Shown: piece after piece, positions 42,372-50,206 of the stretch
Layout: each line of letters starts with the position of its first letter
Numbering within the stretch: the stretch's first letter is position 1
Assembly (NCBI GenBank): GCA_041552055.1
Contig: JBFELO010000003.1
Span: forward strand, 26,302-90,301
Origin: JBFELO01 sp041552055
GTDB taxonomy: Bacteria; Acidobacteriota; Thermoanaerobaculia; Thermoanaerobaculales; Sulfomarinibacteraceae
Direction of reading: 5' to 3'
Length of the DNA stretch: 64,000 nucleotides
Program-made: the position numbers and the translations under genes
The notes under the pieces: model-generated
Seen by the model: only the letters and a program-made list of their open reading frames with translations
Databases searched by the model: none
Told to the model about the DNA's origin: nothing

Positions 42372-42683
42372 ATGACAACCGTTCGAGCCACTGTCGAAAT
42401 CTTCGGACAGCGGCTTGGATTGCGTGCCGACGGGGACACGACGCGCCTGCAGGAGCTGGCGCAGTTCGTTGACTCGAGGATGCGAGAGGTTGCCGATCGA
42501 AGCTCCAGTGTGGACACGGTCAAGATCGCGGTCTTGACCGCGCTGAACATAGCGGACGAGCTCTTTCAAGAGCGCGAGTCGGATCAGGACACTCGGCAAA
42601 AACGGTTGGAAGAGCAGGCAGAACGTCTCGTATTGAAACTCGAAGAGGCCATGAATCCCGGTGAAGCCGGGGAGAAAACATAG
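42372..42683 (+). CDS. zapA: Cell division protein ZapA
   Basis: 103 aa. VRATVEIFGQRLGLRADGDT matches the ZapA globular head (the family's ...I.G..Y...), followed by VDSRMREVADRSSSVDTVKI and a C-terminal coiled coil. ZapA bundles FtsZ filaments. A TATACT -10-like element lies at 42346-42351. The 6S RNA gene begins right after its stop, as it does in gammaproteobacteria. Confidence 0.9.
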   Translation: MTTVRATVEIFGQRLGLRADGDTTRLQELAQFVDSRMREVADRSSSVDTVKIAVLTALNIADELFQERESDQDTRQKRLEEQAERLVLKLEEAMNPGEAGEKT

Positions 42684-42684
42684 A

Positions 42685-42874
42685 ACTCGGAGGTCCCTAC
42701 GCGGTTAGTGATGAGTAGAACTATCGTTGAACCAACACCTATTTGAAGGGCTGCCGGGTTCCTTCACCCTGATGCCTGCTCGCCGGCGGGAGATGGGTGG
42801 AGGATAGGCGCCCACCTGTGGTAGCGCAGGTTCAAATAGGCTTACTCACACGGCCGAAGCGGGGACCTCCACTT
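42685..42874 (+). ncRNA. ssrS: 6S RNA
   Basis: About 190 nt directly after zapA. The ends close as GGAGGTCCC (42689-42697) with GGGACCTCC (42862-42870). Inside, CCTATTTGAA (42738-42747) pairs perfectly with TTCAAATAGG (42831-42840). The segment between the two stems forms the large internal bubble, and a GC-rich terminal hairpin (TGCCTGCTCGCCGGCGGGAG) follows. This is the 6S architecture that mimics an open promoter and sequesters sigma-70 RNA polymerase. The zapA linkage supports the call. Confidence 0.88.
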
Positions 42875-42940
42875 TCCTCGCCGAGACCTGCCTGACAATA
42901 CAGCCGGTGGCCCTGATCGCTCCTTGACAGGGGGTGCACC

Positions 42941-44512
42941 GTGGAATTACTCATCGCCGCCATCGGCGTCTTGCTGGTGGCGTTGATCGGACTGGTGGCC
43001 GTGTGGGGTCTGTGGCGTCGCGCACGCGTTGCCTCGGCCCGGTTGGTCGCCAATGCCGAGAAGGAAGCGCAACAGGTCTTTGCCCGTGCCGAAATAGAAG
43101 GCCAGAGACTGCAGAAGGACGCGGAGATCCAGGTTCGTGAACGTCTGCTGGCAGCGCGAACCGAGTTCGAGCGGGAAACCCGTGAACATCGACTCCAGCT
43201 GTCGGGCACCGAACGGGAGTTGGAGATACGCGAGAACGAGCTCTCGGTCCGGCTCGAGTCACTGGACGATCGCGAGCAGACGTTGGCACAGGGCGAGGCC
43301 GATTTCGCCGATCGTGACGCCAAGCTCCGCGCCATGGAAGAGGAGCTGGAGCGGGCGACCGCCGAGCAGCGCGTGCGCCTCGAGCGGATTGCCGGCCTGA
43401 CCGCTGATCAGGCGAAGGCAGAGCTGATGCGGGCGATGGAGAACGAAGCTCGCATAGACGCTGCCAGCGCAATGAAGCGGATCGAGGACGAGGCCAACGA
43501 GAAGGCCAAGGACAAGGCGCGGCGGGTGATCTCCATGGCTGTCCAGCGCATCGCCTCCGAGCACGTGGTCGAGAGTACCGTGTCCGTGGTCGACCTGCCT
43601 TCGGACGAGATGAAGGGACGGATCATCGGGCGCGAGGGTCGAAACATCCGAGCCTTCGAGCAGGCTACCGGGGTCGATCTGATCGTCGACGACACGCCGG
43701 AGGCCGTTATTCTTTCGTGCTTCGAACCGGTGCGCCGTGAAATCGCGCGGCTGGCCCTCGGTGCGCTGATCCAGGACGGCCGTATCCACCCGGGTCGGAT
43801 CGAGGAGCTGGTGGCCAAGATCCAGGCCGAGATGGAGGAAAAGCTCGTCGCCGACGGCGAGGCGGCCGCGCTCGAGGCCGGCATACCGGATCTCCATCCG
43901 GAGCTCCACAAGCTGCTGGGCCGGCTGCAGTTTCGGTCATCGTTCGGCCAGAACGCATTGAAACACTCGTTGGAGGTGTCGTGGTTGGCACACCACATGG
44001 CGGCGGAGCTCGGCGCCGACGCCGCGGTTGCCAAGCGGGCCGGCCTGCTGCACGACCTCGGCAAGGCGGTGGATCGCGAAATGGATGGGACCCACCTCGA
44101 ACTGGGCCGCGAGCTGTTGCGCAAGCACGGCGAGAGCGATGTGGTGATCCACGCGATGGAGTGTCACCACGGGGACTACGATCCGCACTCGGTGGAGGCG
44201 GTTCTGGTGACGGCGGCCGATGCGCTGTCGGCGGCGCGGCCGGGGGCACGGCGTGAAATCCTGGAGAACTACATCAAACGGCTGGAAAAGCTCGAGAGCA
44301 TGGCCACCGAGTTCAAGGGAGTCGGCAAGGCGTACGCGATCCAGGCGGGCCGGGAGCTGCGCGTCGTGGTGGAATCCGACCGGGTCTCCGACGAGGAGGC
44401 ACTGTGGTTGGCGAGGGACGTGGCGAAGAAGGTGGAGAGTGAGCTCACCTATCCGGGACAAATCAAGGTCACGGTGATCCGCGAGACCCGCGCGGTCGAG
44501 TACGCCCGGTGA
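42941..44512 (+). CDS. rny: Ribonuclease Y
   Basis: 523 aa from GTG 42941. One N-terminal membrane helix (LLIAAIGVLLVALIGLVAVW), a long coiled coil (about 25-195), a KH domain with GRIIGREGRNIRAFEQATGV, and an HD domain with LKHSLEV, LLHDLGKAVD and HHGDYDPHSVEA. It is the membrane-bound endoribonuclease that starts mRNA decay. It overlaps ymdB by 4 bp (GTGA), the usual neighbour. Confidence 0.96.
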   Translation: MELLIAAIGVLLVALIGLVAVWGLWRRARVASARLVANAEKEAQQVFARAEIEGQRLQKDAEIQVRERLLAARTEFERETREHRLQLSGTERELEIRENELSVRLESLDDREQTLAQGEADFADRDAKLRAMEEELERATAEQRVRLERIAGLTADQAKAELMRAMENEARIDAASAMKRIEDEANEKAKDKARRVISMAVQRIASEHVVESTVSVVDLPSDEMKGRIIGREGRNIRAFEQATGVDLIVDDTPEAVILSCFEPVRREIARLALGALIQDGRIHPGRIEELVAKIQAEMEEKLVADGEAAALEAGIPDLHPELHKLLGRLQFRSSFGQNALKHSLEVSWLAHHMAAELGADAAVAKRAGLLHDLGKAVDREMDGTHLELGRELLRKHGESDVVIHAMECHHGDYDPHSVEAVLVTAADALSAARPGARREILENYIKRLEKLESMATEFKGVGKAYAIQAGRELRVVVESDRVSDEEALWLARDVAKKVESELTYPGQIKVTVIRETRAVEYAR

Positions 44513-45303
44513 TCCGAATCCTGTTTATTGGAGACATCGTGGGCGGGGGTGGCCGACGCGCCTGCGCCGCCCACGTCGAGTCGATGGTCGACCGGGAACG
44601 GGTCGATTTCGTGATCGCGAACGTGGAAAACGCGGCCGGCGGTTTCGGCCTCACGGCCAAGGTCCTGGAAGAGCTCGAGCGGCTGCCCGTCGATGTGTGG
44701 ACCACGGGGAATCACGTCTGGGACAAGAAAGAGGGCGTGCCGCTGCTGGACGCACACCCCGCGCTGCTGCGTCCCGCCAATTATCCGGCGGGCAACCCGG
44801 GTCGTGGATGGTGTGTCGCGGAGACAGCGGCCGGCATCCCGGTGGCGGTGCTCAACCTCCAAGGGCAGGTGTTCATGGCCCCGATCGACAATCCTTTCCG
44901 CACTGCCGATGCCGCCCTGGCGGAGATCGCGGACCGCCATCCGGAGGTGGAGCTGGTGGTGGTCGACATGCACGCCGAGGCGACCTCGGAGAAGCAGGCG
45001 ATGGGCTGGTACCTCGATGGCCGGGTGACGGCGGTGCTCGGCACCCACACCCATGTGCCGACGGCCGACGAGCGCGTCCTGCCAGCAGGTACCGCGTTCC
45101 AGACCGACGTCGGTATGACCGGTCCGTACGAGTCGGTCATCGGCATGCGGGCGGACAAGGTCCTGGAGCGGTTCCTGTTCAACACGCCGCGTCCGTTCGA
45201 GCCTGCCAAGCGAGACCTCCAGCTGCGTGGCGCGCTGGTCGAGGCCGACGAGACGACCGGTCGCGCCGCCTCCATCAAACGCATCCGCGTCGATGGGCCG
45301 TAA
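44509..45303 (+). CDS. ymdB: YmdB-family metallophosphoesterase
   Basis: 264 aa from GTG 44509. Calcineurin-like metal motifs: IGDIVGGGGR, VENAAGGFGL, TTGNHVWDKK, DMHAEATSEKQAMG and GTHTHVPTAD. In Bacillus, YmdB hydrolyses cyclic nucleotides and pairs with RNase Y, as in this gene order. Length matches the family. Confidence 0.93.
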   Translation: MIRILFIGDIVGGGGRRACAAHVESMVDRERVDFVIANVENAAGGFGLTAKVLEELERLPVDVWTTGNHVWDKKEGVPLLDAHPALLRPANYPAGNPGRGWCVAETAAGIPVAVLNLQGQVFMAPIDNPFRTADAALAEIADRHPEVELVVVDMHAEATSEKQAMGWYLDGRVTAVLGTHTHVPTADERVLPAGTAFQTDVGMTGPYESVIGMRADKVLERFLFNTPRPFEPAKRDLQLRGALVEADETTGRAASIKRIRVDGP

Positions 45304-45316
45304 CCAGTATCGCCCT

Positions 45317-45352
45317 CTCAGGGTTGGAATCAGACAATCGAATAACCCTGAG
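45317..45352 (+). terminator. Hairpin after ymdB
   Basis: CTCAGGGTT (45317-45325) pairs exactly with AACCCTGAG (45344-45352) around an 18-nt loop, 14 bp after the ymdB stop. The T-tract is absent, so termination strength is unsure. Confidence 0.4.
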
Positions 45353-45367
45353 TCCCTCGAGTCTGGT

Positions 45368-45499
45368 TGAACCACAGAGGCACAGAGGAAATCAGATGAG
45401 TGGGCGATCGGTAACCCGGCGTCCTCGATCTTCATGGAACGCCGGGATACGAAGTACAAGGTAAGACAACACCTCTGTGTCTCTGCGCCTCTGTGGTTC
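45368..45499. repeat. ACAGAGGCACAGAG-type inverted repeat
   Basis: The left arm 45368-45390 (GAACCACAGAGGCACAGAG) and the right arm 45472-45499 (its complement with one change) are separated by about 80 bp, in the convergent gap between ymdB and hutI. This arm sequence is a dispersed repeat I recognise from unrelated bacterial genomes, where its translations (TEAQRHRG, LCVSAPLW) appear in spurious ORFs. No protein is encoded inside. Confidence 0.75.
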
Positions 45500-45550
45500 T
45501 ATCTGGAGGGTGGGGCGGGTTGCGCTTCAGGATTCTGGGTGAGTGCGTCC

Positions 45551-46807
45551 TCAGGTGACCCGTCGGCCGTCGCGGACGACGACCTCGCCGTTCTTGACGA
45601 CGTGACGCACAGGGTTGACCCCGTAGTGGTAGACCACGTGGTGATACGTCGGGGCGTCGAGCACGATGAGATCGGCGCGCTTGCCGACCTCGATCGAGCC
45701 GACCTCGGAGGCCCGCCCGAGCGCGGCCGCCGCATTGAGGGTGGCGGCGGTCAGCGCCTGTTCGACCGTCAGGCCCATCTGAAGACACGCCAGCGTGAGG
45801 ATCGTCGGCATCGACTCGGTCGGCGACGAGCCCGGGTTGCAGTCGGTGGCCAGGGCGACGGCGCATCCCTCCTCGATCATCCGCAGTGCCGGGGCATAGG
45901 AGGAGCGGAGAAAGAACGACGTGCCGGGGAGCAGCACGGCGACGGTGTCGGATGCGGCCAGGGCCCGGATCCCCTCGTCGGTCACGAAAACCAGGTGATC
46001 GGCGCTCAGCGCGTCGAGGGAGACCGCCAGCTGTGCTCCGCCGAGTGGAGTCAGCTCGTCCGCGTGGAGATGGATACGCCAGCCGTGTCGGGGAGCGTCG
46101 ACGAGCATCCGTCGAGTCTGGTCGAGATCGAATACACCCTCCTCGCAGAACACGTCGACCGCCCTTGCGAGACCGCGTCGGGCGATCTCCGGGTGGATGT
46201 GATCGATGACGAGTCGTACGTATTCGTCAGGTTGGTCGCGATGCTCCGGTGGGACTTCGTGGGCCGCCAGACACGTGGGGTGGAGATCGATCGGGTGCAA
46301 CCGCTGGAGTTCTGCGATCACCTCGAGCATGCGAATTTCGGTCTCGAGGTCCAGACCGTAACCGGACTTGGCCTCGATGGTGGTCGTGCCGTGTTCCACG
46401 AACTCGTCGAGGCGCTCGGTCGCGCCGGCGAGCAGGTCCTCCCGCGAGGCGGCTCGGGTGGCGCGGACCGAGGCGTTGATGCCGCCGCCGGAGCGAGCGA
46501 TCTCCATGTAGGACTCACCGCGCAGTCGACGGTTGAACTCTTGCTCGCGCGATCCCGCCCACACCGGGTGGGTGTGAGGGTCGACGAGACCCGGGAGGAT
46601 GCAGCCGTTGGCCGCGTCGAGCACCTTATCGGGCGGCTCGAAGGAACGGTCATGCTCCGACTCGTCGCCGACAAAGGTGATGACGCCCCCTTCGCTGCGG
46701 ACCACCGCACGGGACAAGACGTGCAGCTCCCCCAGCCGGTCGCCGCGCCGCGCGCTCGCGCCGGTCGGGGTGGCGACCTCATGGCCGCCGCGGACGAGCA
46801 GGCTCAT
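45551..46807 (-). CDS. hutI: Imidazolonepropionase
   Basis: 418 aa amidohydrolase. Metal ligands are in DPHTHPVWAG, the substrate loop in AKSGYGLDLETE, CLAAHEVP and LHADELTPLG follow, and the catalytic Asp is in ATDCNPGSSPTES. It opens the imidazolone ring in histidine breakdown. No hutH, hutU or hutG is in the window. Its ATG overlaps the divIVA-like stop by 4 bp. Confidence 0.94.
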   Translation of the reverse strand: MSLLVRGGHEVATPTGASARRGDRLGELHVLSRAVVRSEGGVITFVGDESEHDRSFEPPDKVLDAANGCILPGLVDPHTHPVWAGSREQEFNRRLRGESYMEIARSGGGINASVRATRAASREDLLAGATERLDEFVEHGTTTIEAKSGYGLDLETEIRMLEVIAELQRLHPIDLHPTCLAAHEVPPEHRDQPDEYVRLVIDHIHPEIARRGLARAVDVFCEEGVFDLDQTRRMLVDAPRHGWRIHLHADELTPLGGAQLAVSLDALSADHLVFVTDEGIRALAASDTVAVLLPGTSFFLRSSYAPALRMIEEGCAVALATDCNPGSSPTESMPTILTLACLQMGLTVEQALTAATLNAAAALGRASEVGSIEVGKRADLIVLDAPTYHHVVYHYGVNPVRHVVKNGEVVVRDGRRVT

Positions 46808-47331
46808 CCCTGGCTCTCCGATGTTGCGTCAGTGTGGGCCTGGAGGACTGCGAGCTGCGGCGCCGCGGGCTCCTTCTGCTCTCGGCTCTGGTCGTCGCGG
46901 ACCACCCCCTCGAGAAGCTGTACGATGCGCATCAACTCGGCGCGTGCCTCGCGGCGGCGGGTGCGGAGCTCTGCAATGTGGACCTCGATGTTCTGTGCTC
47001 TGCCGTGGGCCTCGCGCAGCAGTCGCTCCGCGAGCGTCTGACCCTCGTCGACGATTTGCTGACCCTGCGACCGCGCAGTTTCGAGGGTGCTCTCGGCGCT
47101 GCGCTGGGCGGCGACCAACGCCTCCTGGAGCGCGGACTCCCGCTCCTTGAACTCAGCCAGTTGCTGCTGGAGTCGGTGGAGCTGCTGTTTGAGCTCGCCG
47201 CGTTCACGGTTCAACGATTCCATGGCAGAGGCGATCTGAGACAGGAACTCGTGTACCTCGAAGGGAGCGTACCCCCGCACACGCCTGCTGAACTGTTTGC
47301 CCAAGATGTCCAGCGCGGTCAGTTCCGACAT
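46804..47331 (-). CDS. DivIVA-domain protein
   Basis: 175 aa. The N-terminal LTALDILGKQFSRRVRGYAP, then EVHEFLSQIASAME, is the DivIVA lipid-binding head with its F-R-GY pattern; the remainder is a long coiled coil with many Gln and Arg and an acidic C-terminus. DivIVA proteins gather at curved membranes in division or pole marking. Head gene of a two-gene unit with hutI; divergent from the ABC transporter. Confidence 0.85.
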   Translation of the reverse strand: MSELTALDILGKQFSRRVRGYAPFEVHEFLSQIASAMESLNRERGELKQQLHRLQQQLAEFKERESALQEALVAAQRSAESTLETARSQGQQIVDEGQTLAERLLREAHGRAQNIEVHIAELRTRRREARAELMRIVQLLEGVVRDDQSREQKEPAAPQLAVLQAHTDATSESQG

Positions 47332-47447
47332 GACGCCCTCCCTTTCAAATATCCATTATCGCACGTGTTACGCGGATTGGGTGTGATGTGGATCGAAGTC
47401 GATCCGGTTTATACTCAGAGCGCAGGTCGCGGGGAGGTGGTCGAGGA

Positions 47448-48371
47448 GTGCCAGACGTTCAACTGAAAGTCCACGAGCTGAGCAAGACCTTCGACCCGGG
47501 ACTGTTCGAGGCGCGAGTCGAGGTGCTGAAGGGTCTCAGCTTCGAGGTCGCGAGAGGCGAGATCTTCGGGTTTCTCGGGCCCAACGGAGCCGGCAAAACG
47601 ACGACAATCAAGGCGATCACCGGCCTCGTGTTTCCCGACCAAGGGACCATTACCGTGTGTGGCCGACCCCACACCGATCTCGATGCCAAGCGCAGCATCG
47701 GCTTCATGCCCGAAAGCCCATACGTCTACAACCATCTGACGGGAAGGGAGTTCCTGCGGTTCGCGGCCGAGCTCCTGGCGCTGGAGCGGGGCCTCATCGA
47801 AGAACGCATCCAACAGGTGTTGGAAATGGTATCGATGGCCTTGGCCGCCGATCGCCCCATGCGGACCTTCAGCAAGGGCATGTTGCAGCGGATGGCCCTG
47901 GCCCAGGCGTTGTTGGGCGAGCCGGAGCTGCTGATCCTCGACGAGCCGATGAGCGGCCTCGACCCGGTGGGGCGAAGAGACGTGCGCGACATCATCCTCG
48001 AGCAGAGGGAACGCGGCACCACGGTCTTCTTCTCGAGCCACATCATTCCCGACGTGGAGACCATCTGCGATCGCGTTGCCATCGTGGTGGACGGGACGGT
48101 GCGCGCGATCGGTACGGTCCGTGAGCTGATGGCTCGCGAGGTGGAGGCGTATGAGCTGGCTTTTGTCGGCGTCGACCCCGAGCGGTTGACGACGCAGGTG
48201 TTGGCGTTCCACGCCGGCCGCGACGCCTCGTGGGTGCGCGTCGCGACCGAGCATCGGGACGAGCTGATCACCGAGTTGGCGTCCTCGGGTGCGCGCCTGG
48301 TGAGCCTGACGCCCGTGCGCAGCTCACTCGAGGACTTTCTGCTCCACCACTTTCGGGGGGGGGCCACGTGA
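47448..48371 (+). CDS. ABC transporter ATP-binding protein
   Basis: 307 aa from GTG 47448. Walker A GPNGAGKTTT (about 39-48), signature FSKGMLQRMALAQAL, Walker B LLILDEPMSGLD, switch His in SSHIIPD. The C-terminal 80 residues follow the ABC-2 (CcmA/NodI) type. A TATACT -10-like site lies at 47410-47415. The reading frame ends in a run of nine G (48355-48363) before TGA, and its stop overlaps the permease GTG (GTGA). Confidence 0.92.
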   Translation: MPDVQLKVHELSKTFDPGLFEARVEVLKGLSFEVARGEIFGFLGPNGAGKTTTIKAITGLVFPDQGTITVCGRPHTDLDAKRSIGFMPESPYVYNHLTGREFLRFAAELLALERGLIEERIQQVLEMVSMALAADRPMRTFSKGMLQRMALAQALLGEPELLILDEPMSGLDPVGRRDVRDIILEQRERGTTVFFSSHIIPDVETICDRVAIVVDGTVRAIGTVRELMAREVEAYELAFVGVDPERLTTQVLAFHAGRDASWVRVATEHRDELITELASSGARLVSLTPVRSSLEDFLLHHFRGGAT

Positions 48372-49135
48372 GAGCCGTCCTGGCTGTCGCGGCCAACACG
48401 TTTCGCGAGGCGATCCGCGATCGTGTGTTGTACCTGTTCCTTGGCTTCGCTGTCCTGCTAATGATTTCCAGCAAGCTCTTCGGCATGCTGACCGTCGGCG
48501 ACGAGGGCAAGGTCATCAAGGATCTCGGTCTGGCCGGGATCCAGTTCTTCTCGATGTTGATCGCTGTCATGATGAGCGTGTTGCTGATCAGTCGTGAGGT
48601 CGAAAGTCGCACCGTCTTCAACATTCTGGCCAAGCCGGTTCGACGTTGGCAGTTCCTGATCGGCAAGTATCTCGGGCTGTTGATGACGGTCGCGGTGAAT
48701 CTCGGGCTCATGGTCTGCTTGCTGGTGGCGGTCGTGTGGATCTACCAGCGCGAGTTCGACCCGGGGTTGCTGCTGGCCGGCGCCATGACCATGCTCGAGA
48801 TGGCGCTGCTGACGGCGTTCGCCACCCTGTTTTCCGTGCTGACCAAGCCGATCCTGGGTTCGGTGTTCACGCTCGCGGTGTTCGTGATCGGCCATGTGTC
48901 GGAGGACATCTGGCTGCTGACCAAGCACCTCAAGGCGGCGGGCACGCGTCCCCTGATTGCCGCGGTGTACTACGTGCTCCCCAACCTGGAGCGGTTCAAC
49001 TTCAAGACCGAGGTGGTCCATGACCTGGCGATTCCCTTGCCCGCGGTCTGCTGGGCGGTCGTCTATGGCCTCGCATACACCTCGCTGGTGCTGCTCCTGG
49101 CCTGCCTCAGGTTCGGACGCAGGGACCTGGTATGA
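48368..49135 (+). CDS. ABC-2 type transporter permease
   Basis: 255 aa from GTG 48368, six membrane helices, starting VRAVLAVAANTFREAIRDRV, the NatB/ABC-2 pattern, with SREVESRTVFNILAKPVRR as the coupling segment. Partner of the ATPase upstream. It overlaps the third gene by 4 bp (ATGA). Substrate unknown; such pairs export lipids, antibiotics or ions. Confidence 0.88.
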   Translation: MRAVLAVAANTFREAIRDRVLYLFLGFAVLLMISSKLFGMLTVGDEGKVIKDLGLAGIQFFSMLIAVMMSVLLISREVESRTVFNILAKPVRRWQFLIGKYLGLLMTVAVNLGLMVCLLVAVVWIYQREFDPGLLLAGAMTMLEMALLTAFATLFSVLTKPILGSVFTLAVFVIGHVSEDIWLLTKHLKAAGTRPLIAAVYYVLPNLERFNFKTEVVHDLAIPLPAVCWAVVYGLAYTSLVLLLACLRFGRRDLV

Positions 49136-49995
49136 GAAGAATCCTCGGCACGCTCGTGGCCGTGGCCGTGCTGCTCGCGATCGCCGTTGTCAGCGAGATC
49201 AACCTCCGCGCCGTCGATCGGGCCGATCCGCTCGGCCGTCGACTGCTCTACCTGCCGAGCCACGAGATGCTCCAGCTGGCGAGCCTCGGCAACGACGGTC
49301 TGATGGCCGATCTGCTCTTCCTGTGGTCGATCCAGTATTACTCGACGTACCGGCCGGAGGAGAAGTTCCTCTACCTGGACACGGTGTACAACCTGATCAC
49401 CGATCTCGATCCGCTCTACTTCGACGCCTATCGCGTCGGTGCGCTGATCATGATGCTGGATCGGTACGCCAACCCGAAGGTCCAGAAGAAGGCGATCGAA
49501 CGCCTCTTCGACAAGGGTCTGGCGAACATGCCGGACGACTGGTATCTGGCGGAGGTCGCGGCGTGGGACGCGTACCTCCAGATGAAAGACCCCAAGTTGG
49601 CACTCAAGTATGCCCGGATCGGATCCCAACGCCCGGGAGCACCTCACCGTCTGAAGCGTGTCTACGGTCGGTGGAGTGAACAAGAGCAGCAGTGGACCAC
49701 CGACGACTCGATAACCTACTGGGAGGAGGTGCTGGCCGAGGCCACCCGGTGGCGAGAGGTCGTCCTGAGCAAGATCCACCTGTACGACGCGTACGCGAGG
49801 CGGGACGCCACCGTGCTTGACCCGATGCTTGCCGATTACCGTGCGAAATCTGGTCGGTGCGCGGAGGACTGGCAGGAGCTGATCGATCTGGGCTGGCTCG
49901 ACGCGGTGCCGCTCGACTACGTCGGCAACCGGTACGTAATCGACGGGCAAAGGTGCGCGATGCAACCCCACAAACGGATTCGCTGGGAGCGTTGA
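49132..49995 (+). CDS. Membrane-anchored TPR-like protein coupled to the ABC transporter
   Basis: 287 aa. One N-terminal helix (ILGTLVAVAVLLAIAVVSEI) followed by a soluble helical region with TPR-like spacing (DTVYNLITDLDPLYFDAYRV, DWYLAEVAAWDAYLQMKDPK). No enzyme motif. Translational coupling with the permease makes a periplasmic accessory of that transporter likely. I do not recognise the family. Confidence 0.7.
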   Translation: MRRILGTLVAVAVLLAIAVVSEINLRAVDRADPLGRRLLYLPSHEMLQLASLGNDGLMADLLFLWSIQYYSTYRPEEKFLYLDTVYNLITDLDPLYFDAYRVGALIMMLDRYANPKVQKKAIERLFDKGLANMPDDWYLAEVAAWDAYLQMKDPKLALKYARIGSQRPGAPHRLKRVYGRWSEQEQQWTTDDSITYWEEVLAEATRWREVVLSKIHLYDAYARRDATVLDPMLADYRAKSGRCAEDWQELIDLGWLDAVPLDYVGNRYVIDGQRCAMQPHKRIRWER

Positions 49996-50025
49996 CGTGG
50001 TCCGGGCCTGTTGACGGGGCTCGGG

Positions 50026-50163
50026 GTCCCCACGTTCCCGTTCCCCTTTCCGTACCCGAACGGCGTCCCCGAGGCCCTGTAGAAGCTGCTCTGTGAATCC
50101 AGATGCAAAGATCGACCGAGACCTGTTCTCCCGGGAACGGGGACGGAGACGGAAACGGGCACG
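50026..50163. repeat. Hexamer-unit hairpin repeat, copy 5
   Basis: The left arm 50026-50060 (CGTTCCCGTTCCCC, then TTTCCGTACCCG) is complementary with one indel to the right arm 50132-50163 (CGGGAACGGGGACGGAGACG core). It fills most of the 211-bp gap between the TPR-like gene and the convergent membrane-protein gene. Confidence 0.75.
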
Positions 50164-50206
50164 ACAGAACGCCCGACATGACTCAAGGTGAGAGGTAGGA
50201 CACGCT

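Noticed and set aside
45434..47041. 535-aa frame on the plus strand across hutI
   Set aside because: Antisense shadow of hutI and divIVA; high GC keeps opposite frames open here.
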